Source of the DNA: Desulfuromonadaceae bacterium
GTDB lineage: Bacteria; Desulfobacterota; Desulfuromonadia; Geobacterales; Pseudopelobacteraceae
Length of the DNA: 64,000 nucleotides
Direction: 5' to 3'
Assembly (NCBI GenBank): GCA_028712075.1
Contig: JAQTQX010000013.1
Location: forward strand, 1 to 64,000
Program-made: the position numbers and the translations under genes
Notes under the pieces: model-generated
Databases searched by the model: none
What the model was told of the DNA's origin: nothing
Seen by the model: only the letters and a program-made list of their open reading frames with translations
In this document: positions 34,713 to 44,114 of the stretch, one piece after another
How the letters are laid out: each line of letters begins with the position of its first letter
Position numbering within the stretch: the stretch's first letter is position 1

Positions 34713-35657
34713 ATGTACAGTCAGGCAGGCAAGACCAAGTTTCAGATTGATCTGCGTCAGCATCTTCGTGACCAGAATATCAGCGGTAATCTTGTTCATC
34801 TCATCTGTGAAGTTGCCGAAGCGAGTAAATATGTCATTAATGCTGTACGTACCGGCGACCTGGGTGTGGCCGGTACCTCCAACCTGTATGGTGAGGAGCA
34901 GCTTGCCCTTGACGTCCTTTCTGACCGTATCATGCGTAAACGCCTGCAGCATTCAGGTGTCGTGTGCAATATCGCATCTGAAGAGATGGAGGAAATTTTT
35001 CAGGTCACCAGCAATCCACAAGGGATGTTTTCGGTTGCTTACGATCCGCTGGATGGCTCATCGCTGGTTGATGTCAACCTGGCTGTCGGCACAATAGTAG
35101 GTATTTACCAAGGCAATGATCTGTTGCAACCGGGACGAAAGATGGTCGGGTCAGTGTATATCCTCTACGGGCCTCGCGTATCTCTGGTTTATTCTGTCGG
35201 CAAGGGTGTTTTTGAATTTACGATGAATCAACTGATGGAATATACACTTACCCGTGAAAATATTCAGATGAGCCCATCGGGTGATATATATTCTCCCGGC
35301 GGTCTGCGCAAAAAATATAGCGAAGGAAATGAGCGGTTTATACGCTATCTGGAAGAAAAAGGTGCAAAACTGCGCTATTCCGGTGGATTTGTTCCTGATA
35401 TCAATCAGGTTCTTATGAAAGGGAAGGGACTCTTTATGTATCCGGCCCTTAACGATAGTCCCAATGGCAAGTTGCGCCTGCTGTTTGAACTCAATCCCAT
35501 GGCATACCTGATTGAGCATGCTGGCGGTGCTGCAACAAATGGCGAAATTCCGATCCTTGATATTATTCCGGATGGACTAGATCAGCGGTGCCCTGTGTAT
35601 ATCGGGTGTAAAGACGACGTTGCCAAAGCTGCCGAGTTTTTAAACGGTTACAGCTAA
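34713..35657 (+). CDS. fbp: Fructose-1,6-bisphosphatase class I
   Basis: 314 residues. Metal-binding motif DPLDGSSLVDVNLAVGTI, an EEMEEIF region upstream, and the KGLFMYPALND...LRLLFELNPMAYLIEHAGG segment are characteristic of class I FBPase. The enzyme removes the 1-phosphate from fructose-1,6-bisphosphate, needed for gluconeogenesis when the cell grows on acetate or other small acids. Start ATG 34713 follows TTGGAGGAAG. The next small gene starts within 15 nt, which suggests co-transcription. Confidence 0.95.
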   Translation: MYSQAGKTKFQIDLRQHLRDQNISGNLVHLICEVAEASKYVINAVRTGDLGVAGTSNLYGEEQLALDVLSDRIMRKRLQHSGVVCNIASEEMEEIFQVTSNPQGMFSVAYDPLDGSSLVDVNLAVGTIVGIYQGNDLLQPGRKMVGSVYILYGPRVSLVYSVGKGVFEFTMNQLMEYTLTRENIQMSPSGDIYSPGGLRKKYSEGNERFIRYLEEKGAKLRYSGGFVPDINQVLMKGKGLFMYPALNDSPNGKLRLLFELNPMAYLIEHAGGAATNGEIPILDIIPDGLDQRCPVYIGCKDDVAKAAEFLNGYS

Positions 35658-35662
35658 CGGAA

Positions 35663-35959
35663 ATGGTCAGTATGAGTGATCCCGGACAAATATTTGAAAA
35701 ACCGCAGCGCCTCTGCAGTGAGATACAACTCTTCGATCTGTGTGAACTCGAAATATGCAGGCATAAGAACGGCCGATTTTGTTCAGAACCTGCGCTGTTA
35801 GAGCGTTTTGAACGCATTGCCGAGAAGGAACAGAAGGTTCCGGAACGGTATATTTCTGAAGAGATTGACGATGCCGATGGTGTCGATGAGTATGATAACG
35901 AGTACGCAGAGGATGCTTTTGAAGATCACGAAGACGATGACTGGGATGATGACGAGTAG
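35663..35959 (+). CDS. Small Cys-containing protein with acidic tail
   Basis: 98 residues, family not recognised. The N-terminal part carries Cys18-x8-Cys27-x4-Cys32-x7-Cys40 in a short region (LCSEIQLFDLCELEIC), a possible metal site. A helix (about 43-58) follows, then an extreme acidic tail of about 35 residues (65-98) made mostly of Asp and Glu. ATG 35672 is an alternative start with CGGAAA 8 nt upstream. It lies just after fbp on the same strand and before a terminator, so it is likely the last gene of that unit. Acidic tails often mimic nucleic acid or bind cations; no function is assigned. Confidence 0.65.
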   Translation: MVSMSDPGQIFEKPQRLCSEIQLFDLCELEICRHKNGRFCSEPALLERFERIAEKEQKVPERYISEEIDDADGVDEYDNEYAEDAFEDHEDDDWDDDE

Positions 35960-35989
35960 CTGAACGCTAAGCTATCGAAGGTTCCTAAG

Positions 35990-36017
35990 CGGGGGGTCGG
36001 AGTTGTCAGGCCCCCCG
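35990..36017. terminator. Bidirectional terminator between convergent genes
   Basis: CGGGGGG (35990-35996) pairs with CCCCCCG (36011-36017) across a 14-nt loop. T-rich sequence follows on the + side. It separates the fbp unit from the HD-GYP gene that ends at 36021. Confidence 0.7.
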
Positions 36018-36020
36018 TTG

Positions 36021-37070
36021 TTATAAAAAGTGTTTTCCCGCACAATCCTCCCAGTGTCTGCGCGGAATTGAAAGGAAGAGATCAGCTATGTCCGGATCGA
36101 ATTGACTGCCGCGATATTTTGTAACCTCGTCAATGACTACAGCAAAGGGGAGGGCCTTTCGATAGGGACGATCGGAGGTCATGGCATCCAGTGTGTCAAC
36201 AATTGAAAACACGCGTGAACCGATAGGAATCTCTGCCCCTTTAAGCTGTTTCGGGTATCCTGAGCCATCAAAGCGCTCGTGGTGACTGAGAATTATTTCG
36301 GCAGGCGTCTTCAAAAAAGGTATTTCAGACAAAATGGCATAACCGACCTGTGGATGGGTGCGCATCTCGACCCATTCACTGTCATCAAGTTTACCCGGTT
36401 TGAGGAGTATGTTGTCGGAAATACCAATTTTCCCTATGTCGTGCAGCAGTCCGCCCTTAGCCAGTTCCTGGAGATCTTTGCCCGCTATCCCTAGCTTCCC
36501 CCCCAGAAAGGTAGTATAATTCATGACACGTTCAGAATGTGAACCGACCTCTTTTTCGCGAGCATCAAGGGCTTTTACCAGTGCCGCCAGGGTGTTGTCG
36601 TAAGCGCTGGACAGTTCGCGCATGGTTTCCCGTATCTGGGACGTCTGTTCAAGAACCTTGAATTCAAGACTTGTCTGATAATTTTTCTTTTCCACTGCAA
36701 GACGGCGGCGCTCAATCAGATTTTTTACGGTTAATAATACCCGGCCGATGCCAAACGGCTTGGTAATATAGTCATCAGCTCCAAGATGCACGCATTGCAG
36801 GGCGGTGTTCATGTCTGCCAACCCGGTGATCATCAGTACGGCAATTTCGGGGTCAATTTTTTTCAGGTCGCGTAGCAGGTCAACTCCGCTTCTGCCTGGC
36901 ATCATGATGTCGGAAATAACGAGGTCAACCGGCTGTTCTTCTAAAAGTGCGAGCGCTTCATCAACATTGGTTGCCTGATGGCAGACATACTCGCCATCCT
37001 GGGTCAAGGCCGAGGATAACAACTCACGAATCATCTCTTCATCATCAACAATCAGGATATGTTCTTTCAT
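36021..37070 (-). CDS. Response regulator with HD-GYP phosphodiesterase domain
   Basis: 349 residues from ATG 37070 (GGAG 9 nt upstream; earlier ATGs at 37085 and 37130 are less well placed). Receiver domain (about 3-118): acidic pair D9/D10, phospho-acceptor Asp54 (LVISDIMMPG), Lys in YITKPFG. A coiled linker leads to an HD-GYP domain (about 155-345) with LLHDIGKIG, HHERFDGSGYP and DTLDAMTSDRPYR. HD-GYP enzymes hydrolyse cyclic di-GMP. No partner kinase is adjacent. It is divergent from comEC across a 185-nt gap that holds a 10-bp inverted repeat. Confidence 0.92.
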   Translation of the reverse strand: MKEHILIVDDEEMIRELLSSALTQDGEYVCHQATNVDEALALLEEQPVDLVISDIMMPGRSGVDLLRDLKKIDPEIAVLMITGLADMNTALQCVHLGADDYITKPFGIGRVLLTVKNLIERRRLAVEKKNYQTSLEFKVLEQTSQIRETMRELSSAYDNTLAALVKALDAREKEVGSHSERVMNYTTFLGGKLGIAGKDLQELAKGGLLHDIGKIGISDNILLKPGKLDDSEWVEMRTHPQVGYAILSEIPFLKTPAEIILSHHERFDGSGYPKQLKGAEIPIGSRVFSIVDTLDAMTSDRPYRKALPFAVVIDEVTKYRGSQFDPDIADLFLSIPRRHWEDCAGKHFL

Positions 37071-37130
37071 CTGGCTGTTCTCCATGAATAAACTCACCCC
37101 AGAATTACTCGTTCGGTGTCTATCTGCCAT

Positions 37131-37218
37131 TTAATCATGATGTTTTCAAGTGGTACAGCGTTATGCTATTGTCCGGGGCATAATTGACCATTACTACCGC
37201 GCGAGGACTCATGATTAA
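37131..37218. repeat. 10-bp inverted repeat in the HD-GYP/comEC divergent region
   Basis: TTAATCATGA (37131-37140) and its exact reverse complement TCATGATTAA (37209-37218), 68 nt apart. Both arms contain the palindrome TCATGA. It lies between two divergent genes and could be a pair of operator half-sites. Confidence 0.4.
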
Positions 37219-37255
37219 CCATAGCCTGTTAACTGCCTCAGCAGCATAATCCGCC

Positions 37256-39655
37256 ATGCTACTACGCTGGCCGTTTCTGTTGCCTTTCATGTTCATGGCC
37301 TTCGGACTGACTATAACAGTGCTGAGCGGCCATCAATGCGATATTTTCACGATCATTCCGGCGCTATTTTCCTGTCTGCTGTTGGCATGTTTTGTACAAG
37401 ACTACCGTATTTTTTCATCTTGTACAGCGCTGTTTTTCTTTTTTTTCGGTCTGTGTGCCCTCAATCCCTGGCTATACCCTGATATTCCGCTGGATTCAAT
37501 CCGATTCAGAGCATCTGACATGCCCGTCACAATGGAAGGTGTCATATCATCACGTCCGTCCATTTCACCAGAAGGCAATCACTTTGCTGTAACGGTGGAA
37601 AAAGTGTTCTCAAACAGTCGAACATCCGAAGCGGTATCAGGGTCCCTGCTACTTTATGTCAGCGAAGGTGATGTCACTCTGGCACGTGGTGACCGGATTC
37701 GATTTATTTCACGCATCACACTGCCACAGCGGCTCGGTCTGCCGGGTGAATTTGACTATGCACGCTATCTCGCGTTTCAGGGTATTTCTGTAATCGGTCG
37801 CGTGGCAACTCAAAACGCTATTGTTCTTATGCGTGCTGCCGCTGTTGAATCGTGGCAGCGAACATTTGATCAGAGCGCACGATTGTTAGGCGACTCAATC
37901 CGACGTGCGATCCCGGAAGAGCGCGTTTCCTCAGTCTTGACTGCGCTCCTTATCGGCGATCAAAGAAGAATTCCTCGTGATCTTGCAGATGCCTACACAA
38001 GGGCGGGAGTGAACCATATTCTTTCCATTTCAGGATTTCATGTCGGAATTATTGCAGCATGTGTTGCTGGTATGGTCGTGTGGCTTCTTACCCGGAGTGA
38101 ATACGCAACATTGCACGGGAACGTACGTAGAACGTCGCTGCTGGTGGCCATCCCCGGTATGTACGCATACCTGTTTCTGACAGGTTCTGAGCCGGCAACG
38201 ACCCGCTCGGTGATTATGCTGACGCTTTGTGCCGGAGCGCTTTTGGTGGAACGCGAACAGGACCCGGTCAACATGCTCCTGTTTGCAGCGTTTGTGCTGG
38301 TTGGAATTAACCCACCGACTCTCTTTGATATTTCTTTTCAGCTCTCGTTTCTTTCGCTGTGGGGTATGATCATTGTTGTTCCACCGATCACAAAAATATG
38401 CGCACCCGTAAATTCTCCACTGCTGCGTGGTCTGATCCAGTTTGTCGCAGCTTCGGTGGCGGCATCATGCGCCACTGTACTTCCCGTGTTGTATATTTTC
38501 AAGGTTGCTTCGTTTAACGGTGTACTGAGCAATTTTATCATTGTACCGTTACTTGGCTACGGTGCAGTGCTTTCGGGTCTCATCGCCTTACCGCTGGTGT
38601 TGCTGGCACCGGCGTATGCATCACTGCCGCTCTGGCCTGCAGTAAAGCTGGTTGCGCTCGCCAACCACTGTATCAATTGGTTCAGCTCTCTGCCGGTTCT
38701 CACATTTCATGGCATTACCGGCTGGGACATGTTCTTTTTTCTTCTGCTCATGATAGCCCTGACATTTGTTCACAGAAAGGCTCTCCGTTCAGTTCTGGTG
38801 GTTGCAATTCCGACCACTGCAGTTATTTTTCACGCGTACGCTGCACCTCGCGCAGATGGCCGACTGCACATCACCATGCTCAGTGTCGGGCAGGCGGAAT
38901 CGATGCTGATTCGGCTTCCCGACAGTTCGACGCTGCTCGTTGACGGGGGTGGTTACCTGCATGATACCGGTCGTGATTTTGGCCAGGGTGTATTAGCACC
39001 TGCGCTTGGCGCACTCGGTGTCAGGCGCATTGACACGATGATCGCAACTCATGGACATCCCGATCATAGCGGCGGTTTGCCGTTTGTTATTAAAAATTTT
39101 GCTGTCGGCCAATTCTGGAGTGGCCGGGAGATAGCGGTTGACGTACAAAAAGAGCTTGATATCAAACAAGTACCGTTGCACAGACTGTCTGCCGGGGAGG
39201 TTATAACGCTGCCGGGCAAGGTCGTGCTTACGGTCCTTTCACCGGCTCGTTCTGTGCGCGCCGCTGCAGAGAATGACGAGATGAGTGTCAATGAACAGTC
39301 GCTCGTGTTTCGTCTCAGCTATGGCACGTTCAGCATGATTTTTTGTGCTGATGCTGGTTTTGAAGCGGAAACTGCGCTGCTCGCACGCCATGATCAACTT
39401 ACATCCACAATCCTTAAGGTAGGGCACCATGGCAGTCGATTTTCTACGTCAGAGCAGTTTATTGAACAGGTTCATCCGCGCCTGGCGCTTATTTCTGCAG
39501 GTAGAGGAAATCGGTTCGGGCTCCCTTCGGCGCGCACACTGAAACTGTTGAACTCTAAAAAAATAACGGTTTACCGTACTGACCGTGATGGAACGATTGA
39601 AGTTGTTACCGATGGCATTATCTGGTCAGTTGTAACTCCTTTCAAGCCTGAATGA
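37256..39655 (+). CDS. comEC: ComEC/Rec2 DNA uptake channel
   Basis: 799 residues. N-terminal TM segments and a DUF4131 OB-like region (about 80-175), a competence TM domain (about 220-520; ALLIGDQRRIPRDL, NHILSISGFHVGI and PPTLFDISFQLSFLS are family motifs) and a C-terminal metallo-beta-lactamase domain (about 540-790) with ATHGHPDHSGGLP, the HxHxDH metal motif. ComEC carries single-stranded DNA across the inner membrane during natural transformation. No other com gene is near. The start has only a weak ribosome-binding site. Confidence 0.92.
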   Translation: MLLRWPFLLPFMFMAFGLTITVLSGHQCDIFTIIPALFSCLLLACFVQDYRIFSSCTALFFFFFGLCALNPWLYPDIPLDSIRFRASDMPVTMEGVISSRPSISPEGNHFAVTVEKVFSNSRTSEAVSGSLLLYVSEGDVTLARGDRIRFISRITLPQRLGLPGEFDYARYLAFQGISVIGRVATQNAIVLMRAAAVESWQRTFDQSARLLGDSIRRAIPEERVSSVLTALLIGDQRRIPRDLADAYTRAGVNHILSISGFHVGIIAACVAGMVVWLLTRSEYATLHGNVRRTSLLVAIPGMYAYLFLTGSEPATTRSVIMLTLCAGALLVEREQDPVNMLLFAAFVLVGINPPTLFDISFQLSFLSLWGMIIVVPPITKICAPVNSPLLRGLIQFVAASVAASCATVLPVLYIFKVASFNGVLSNFIIVPLLGYGAVLSGLIALPLVLLAPAYASLPLWPAVKLVALANHCINWFSSLPVLTFHGITGWDMFFFLLLMIALTFVHRKALRSVLVVAIPTTAVIFHAYAAPRADGRLHITMLSVGQAESMLIRLPDSSTLLVDGGGYLHDTGRDFGQGVLAPALGALGVRRIDTMIATHGHPDHSGGLPFVIKNFAVGQFWSGREIAVDVQKELDIKQVPLHRLSAGEVITLPGKVVLTVLSPARSVRAAAENDEMSVNEQSLVFRLSYGTFSMIFCADAGFEAETALLARHDQLTSTILKVGHHGSRFSTSEQFIEQVHPRLALISAGRGNRFGLPSARTLKLLNSKKITVYRTDRDGTIEVVTDGIIWSVVTPFKPE

Positions 39656-39730
39656 CGTTGACTCGGTACGATGAAATGGAGTACATATAGCAGGATTAAT
39701 TTTATCATTTTTTTTATCGAGTGACGTGCT

Positions 39731-41089
39731 ATGGATACAATTCTGCTAATCGAGGATGACCATTTTTTCCGGGATATGTTTTCAAACCTGCTACAGGCTG
39801 AAGGGTATACGGTTGAAACTGCTGACTGCGGAAAAAGCGGGCTTGATATGCTTGCGAACGGTCAATATTCTCTGATCATTATCGACCTGGTATTGCCTGA
39901 TATCAGTGGGCTTGATATTTTGTCACGGGTTCGTGAAAGCCATCCGACTGTCGATGTCATAATGGTCACCGGAAATGCAAATCTCGAATCGGCAGTTTTT
40001 GCCCTTAAACATGGTGCCCGTGATTATCTGGTCAAACCGGTCAATCCTGATGAATTCAAACATTCCGTCGCCCAGTGCATCCAGCAGCGCCATCTCCTTG
40101 ATGAGAACGACGAACTGAAAAAAATGCTTTCACTGTTTCGTGCCAGCCAGGCTATTTCCGGCTGCCTGGATCAGGAGCATCTGTACCATTTGCTCGTCGA
40201 AACGATAGCCCGCGAAGCTGATATTGGATGTGCACTCGGTTTCTTTGTGGTTGGCGGAGTACTCGAACTAAAAGTGGCCAAAGGAATATCTGCTGAATCA
40301 GGAGGAACCCTTTTCGAGGAGATTTACGAGCAGCTTGTTTCGACGCCGAATGAAGATTTTATTATTGGGCATCTGAACCTGACGACACCGTGTAGCCAGG
40401 AAGGTTTTACTGAAGCCTTGCTGGTTCCGGTCGGCAGTGCCGTTACCACATATGGCATGATTGTGCTTCTCAACCCGCCATTTTCGGTGCTCCCCGATAT
40501 TTCGCTGCATAAAAAAAATATTCTGTTTCTGATAGAACAGTCATTGCGAGCTTTTGAAAATGCTGAAACGTTTTCACAAGCAAAAGATCAATTATTTATT
40601 GATGACATCAGCGGTCTCTATAATCACCGTTATCTTGATGTTGCCCTTGAACGTGAAATGAAACGTCTTGAAAGGTATTCTTCCCATCTTGCCGTTCTGT
40701 TTATCGATGTTGATTCATTCAAACAGGTTAACGACGTTCACGGACATCTGGTCGGGAGTCGGGTGCTCGCCGAATTCGGTGCAATGCTCAAAAAATCAGT
40801 TCGTGATGTTGACGTCGTTATACGCTATGGCGGGGATGAATATACCGCCATACTGGTTGAAACATCGCGGGTGACGGCTGAACTGGTGGCAGAACGTATA
40901 CGCAGGAATGTTGAAAAGCACAATTTTGTTGTATCGAATGGTCAGACGATTAACTTGACCTGCAGTATCGGGTATGCCTGCTGTCCCGAAGATACCGCAT
41001 CAAAGGACAAGTTGCTTGAGCTGGCTGACAAGGCGATGTATGTCGGCAAGGCCGCTGGGAAGAACCGTGTCCAGCGGGTAACGGCATAA
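39731..41089 (+). CDS. Response regulator diguanylate cyclase (REC-GAF-GGDEF)
   Basis: 452 residues: receiver domain (about 3-118; D9/D10, phospho-acceptor Asp52 in IIIDLVLPDISG, Lys in YLVKPVN), a GAF-like middle (about 135-280) and a GGDEF domain (about 290-450) with active site RYGGDEY and a product-inhibition I-site RDVD five residues upstream. It should make cyclic di-GMP when phosphorylated and be feedback-controlled. It lies between comEC and hisS with separate spacing on both sides, so probably an independent gene. No kinase is adjacent. Confidence 0.9.
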   Translation: MDTILLIEDDHFFRDMFSNLLQAEGYTVETADCGKSGLDMLANGQYSLIIIDLVLPDISGLDILSRVRESHPTVDVIMVTGNANLESAVFALKHGARDYLVKPVNPDEFKHSVAQCIQQRHLLDENDELKKMLSLFRASQAISGCLDQEHLYHLLVETIAREADIGCALGFFVVGGVLELKVAKGISAESGGTLFEEIYEQLVSTPNEDFIIGHLNLTTPCSQEGFTEALLVPVGSAVTTYGMIVLLNPPFSVLPDISLHKKNILFLIEQSLRAFENAETFSQAKDQLFIDDISGLYNHRYLDVALEREMKRLERYSSHLAVLFIDVDSFKQVNDVHGHLVGSRVLAEFGAMLKKSVRDVDVVIRYGGDEYTAILVETSRVTAELVAERIRRNVEKHNFVVSNGQTINLTCSIGYACCPEDTASKDKLLELADKAMYVGKAAGKNRVQRVTA

Positions 41090-41134
41090 GCTGTCAAAGA
41101 TCTTTCCGATTTGAATCAATATAAGGGGTAAGCC

Positions 41135-42391
41135 GTGGCACTGACAGCAGTGAAAGGGTTTAATGACATACTTCCAGTCGAATCAGGGCGGTGGCATTTT
41201 ATTGAGCAGACCGCCCGCAAGGTTTTCGAGCTGAACGGTTTCGAGGAAATCCGGGTTCCGGTGCTGGAAAAAACGGAGCTTTTCAGTCGTTCGATTGGTG
41301 ACGCTACCGATATTGTTGAAAAAGAGATGTATACCTTTACGGACAAAGGTGAAAACAGCATTACGCTCCGCCCTGAGGGAACCGCAGGAGTCATGCGCGC
41401 ATTCATTGAGCACAAGCTATATGCCCAGGATCCGATAGCAAAACTGTACTACATGGGGCCGATGTTCCGTTATGAACGTCCGCAAAAAGGGCGTTACCGT
41501 CAATTCCATCAAATCGGTGCCGAAATCACCGGCGTTACTGATCCGCTGGCGGATGCCCAGGTTCTGAATATGCTCACGGCATTTTTCCGTGAAATCGGTC
41601 TGACCGAGCCGACACTTCAGATTAATTCTCTCGGCTGCCCGGAATGCCGTCCGGAGTATCGGGTGTCACTGCGAAGTTTCCTTGAAGAGAAGATGGGACA
41701 GCTCTGTGATGACTGCAGGCGCCGCTTCGCTGCCAACCCGCTCCGTACCCTGGACTGCAAGGTTCCCGGCTGTGCGGAGGCAACTGCCGGGGCTCCATCG
41801 GTACTCGATCATCTCTGTGGCGGCTGCAATGACCACTTTGCCACTGTGCGCCGTTATCTTGATCTCTCTGCAACGCCGTACAGCATTAACTCCCGAATGG
41901 TGCGCGGCCTGGATTATTACACCCGGACGACCTTTGAGATGGTTACCATGCTGCTTGGTTCACAATCGGCAGTTGCCGCAGGTGGGCGCTACGACGGGCT
42001 GATCGCACAACTCGGGGGGCCTGCCATTCCCGGGATAGGTTTTGCGATGGGGCTTGAACGTGTTGCGCTGCTGCTTACAAATCAGGATTTTGCGAGTCGG
42101 CCTGATCTGTTTATTGCAACAATGGGTGAAGGGGAGCGTGATGTCGCTTTTTCTCTGATGGATGCACTGTTGAAGTCGGGAATTCGTGTTGAGATGGATT
42201 ACGAAGGGAAAAGCCTGAAAAGTCAGATGCGTCGGGCCGATAAGCTCAAAGCGTATTACAGCGTTGTTATCGGTGGCAACGAGGCCTCATCAGGAAAAGC
42301 TGCATTTAAACGAATGGCGGATGGTTTTCAGACAGAGGCCCTGTTAACGGTTGCGGCAATTCAGGTACTGCTCAACACAACGGAGCAGTAA
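41135..42391 (+). CDS. hisS: Histidyl-tRNA synthetase
   Basis: 418 residues, class II synthetase. Motif 1 region at the N-terminus ([11 protein letters not shown]), motif 2 with [20 protein letters not shown], histidine-specific [20 protein letters not shown] and motif 3 near [11 protein letters not shown]. The C-terminal anticodon-binding domain (about 325-418) follows. GTG 41135 is the start, with GGGGTAAG just upstream. It overlaps ruvB by one base (TAATG), so the two are translationally coupled. Confidence 0.95.
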   Translation: MALTAVKGFNDILPVESGRWHFIEQTARKVFELNGFEEIRVPVLEKTELFSRSIGDATDIVEKEMYTFTDKGENSITLRPEGTAGVMRAFIEHKLYAQDPIAKLYYMGPMFRYERPQKGRYRQFHQIGAEITGVTDPLADAQVLNMLTAFFREIGLTEPTLQINSLGCPECRPEYRVSLRSFLEEKMGQLCDDCRRRFAANPLRTLDCKVPGCAEATAGAPSVLDHLCGGCNDHFATVRRYLDLSATPYSINSRMVRGLDYYTRTTFEMVTMLLGSQSAVAAGGRYDGLIAQLGGPAIPGIGFAMGLERVALLLTNQDFASRPDLFIATMGEGERDVAFSLMDALLKSGIRVEMDYEGKSLKSQMRRADKLKAYYSVVIGGNEASSGKAAFKRMADGFQTEALLTVAAIQVLLNTTEQ

Positions 42392-43410
42392 TGCAATCAC
42401 GCACAATTACTCCAGAAAAAAAAGATGACGACTTTCAGTACGATACAACCCTGCGGCCTCGTGCCTTTGATGACTACATCGGTCAGGAGAAGATAAAAGG
42501 CAACCTGCGCCTGTTCATAGATGCAGCAAAGGGGCGCAACGAAGCACTTGATCATGTCCTCCTCTACGGCCCCCCGGGACTCGGTAAGACAACACTCGCC
42601 AACATCATTGCGTGTGAGATGGGGGTCAATATCAAGTCAACCTCCGGGCCGGTCATTGAACGTCCCGGCGATCTTGCCGCCATTCTTACCAATCTGGAGC
42701 CGCATGACGTCCTCTTTATCGATGAAATCCACCGAATTTCCCACATTGTCGAAGAAATACTGTATCCGGCCATGGAGGATTACCAGCTCGATATCATTAT
42801 CGGTCAGGGGCCGAGCGCCCGTTCGATCAAGCTTGATCTCCCCCGCTTTACCCTGGTGGGAGCGACGACCCGGGCCGGGCTGCTTTCCTCGCCGTTGCGT
42901 GATCGTTTTGGCGTCATATCGCGCCTGGAATTTTATACGCATAATGAACTCGCTACCATCATTTGCCGCTCATCCGGGATTCTCGGGATGAAGATAGATC
43001 CACGTGGAGCTTCAGAATTAGCCCGTCGCAGTCGGGGAACCCCGCGAATTGCCAACCGTCTGCTACGCCGCGTGCGCGACTATGCCCAGGTGCGTGCTGC
43101 AGGTGTTATCACGCTTGATGTCGTGCGGGAAACGCTTGCGTTACTTGAAATTGATGAGATGGGTTTTGATCAGATGGATCGAATGATTTTGCTGACGATT
43201 ATTGACAAGTTCGGCGGCGGACCGGTCGGGCTTGATACCATTGCTGCCGCCATCAGTGAAGAGAGCGATACTATTGAAGATGTCTACGAACCGTTCCTGA
43301 TTCAGAATGGTTTCATCAACCGAACCCCGCGCGGCAGAGTTGCCAGCCGTGCAGCGTACCTTCATTTTGGCCGGATTGTTCCGGAATCCTCCCAAGCGAA
43401 CCTGTTCTGA
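42391..43410 (+). CDS. ruvB: Holliday junction helicase RuvB
   Basis: 339 residues of the usual RuvB length: [17 protein letters not shown]-terminal motif, Walker [10 protein letters not shown], Walker B LFIDEIHR, arginine finger region [18 protein letters not shown] and the C-terminal winged helix with [17 protein letters not shown] sequence. With RuvA it drives branch migration of Holliday junctions. ruvA and ruvC, which often precede ruvB, are not here; instead ruvB is coupled to hisS upstream and to a DnaA-like gene 2 nt downstream. Confidence 0.95.
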   Translation: MQSRTITPEKKDDDFQYDTTLRPRAFDDYIGQEKIKGNLRLFIDAAKGRNEALDHVLLYGPPGLGKTTLANIIACEMGVNIKSTSGPVIERPGDLAAILTNLEPHDVLFIDEIHRISHIVEEILYPAMEDYQLDIIIGQGPSARSIKLDLPRFTLVGATTRAGLLSSPLRDRFGVISRLEFYTHNELATIICRSSGILGMKIDPRGASELARRSRGTPRIANRLLRRVRDYAQVRAAGVITLDVVRETLALLEIDEMGFDQMDRMILLTIIDKFGGGPVGLDTIAAAISEESDTIEDVYEPFLIQNGFINRTPRGRVASRAAYLHFGRIVPESSQANLF

Positions 43411-43412
43411 TC

Positions 43413-44114
43413 ATGCAACAATTTTTTGATTTTCCTGTTGTCCAGAATTTCAGTTTTAACAGTTTTATACCCTGCGAAGGTAATGCAGCCGCACTCCGAT
43501 TTGCGCAGCGGGTTGCCGATCCCGCCGATTCGGAGTGCCTGCTCTATCTTCATGGCCCTTCCGGGTCAGGTAAAACCCATCTGTTGAGGGCAATTGCCGC
43601 TGTTGGTTTTCCGTACATTTCCTTTCACGAACAGCCAACGTCCGAGCAGCTTGTCGCAACATTCAGCGCTGAGAGGGGGCTGGTGATTGATGACCTGCAG
43701 AACATGCCAGACGAACCTGATCTTCGCCGGGCGTTGTGGCAACTGTTCAATGATTTTCATACCTCCGGCCGCACGATAGCATTGGCCGGTACCACTGCGC
43801 CTCGCGCCCTGCCCAATATGGACGACCATCTGACATCGCGGTTGTTGTGGGGGCTGGTCGCACGGCTTGACATATCCGATGATGCCTCCCGGAGGATGAT
43901 CCTGAAAAAGGTTGCCGATGACCGGCAAATCAGGGTACCTGATGACGTCGTCGATTATATCCTCGCGACCACCAATCGCGAAGTTCGTTCGCTGCTTGAT
44001 TTTTTTAACAAGGTGTACAGTACTGCAATGGTGGAAAAACGGCGGGTAACCCTGCCGCTTGTCCGTGAAGTATACGCAGCAACAATATCCGGGGGTGATC
44101 ATGGCCCCGTTTAA
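43413..44114 (+). CDS. DnaA/Hda-like AAA+ protein
   Basis: 233 residues: a short N-terminal region (FDFPVVQNFSFNSFIPCEGN) typical of DnaA-related proteins, Walker A HGPSGSGKTH, Walker B LVIDDLQNMPD, sensor and Arg-finger region TSRLLWGLVARLDI, and a small helical lid ending in TTNREVRSLLDFFNKVYS. It lacks the DnaA DNA-binding domain and so resembles Hda, which turns DnaA-ATP to DnaA-ADP. It lacks an obvious clamp-binding QxxLF motif, although QQFFDF at residues 2-7 is close in type. It lies in the hisS-ruvB unit and overlaps the next gene by 14 nt. Confidence 0.82.
   Translation: MQQFFDFPVVQNFSFNSFIPCEGNAAALRFAQRVADPADSECLLYLHGPSGSGKTHLLRAIAAVGFPYISFHEQPTSEQLVATFSAERGLVIDDLQNMPDEPDLRRALWQLFNDFHTSGRTIALAGTTAPRALPNMDDHLTSRLLWGLVARLDISDDASRRMILKKVADDRQIRVPDDVVDYILATTNREVRSLLDFFNKVYSTAMVEKRRVTLPLVREVYAATISGGDHGPV

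Noticed and set aside
43566..44102. 178-codon - strand frame opposite the Hda-like gene
   Set aside because: Shadow frame; the + strand has clear Walker motifs and short overlaps with its neighbours.
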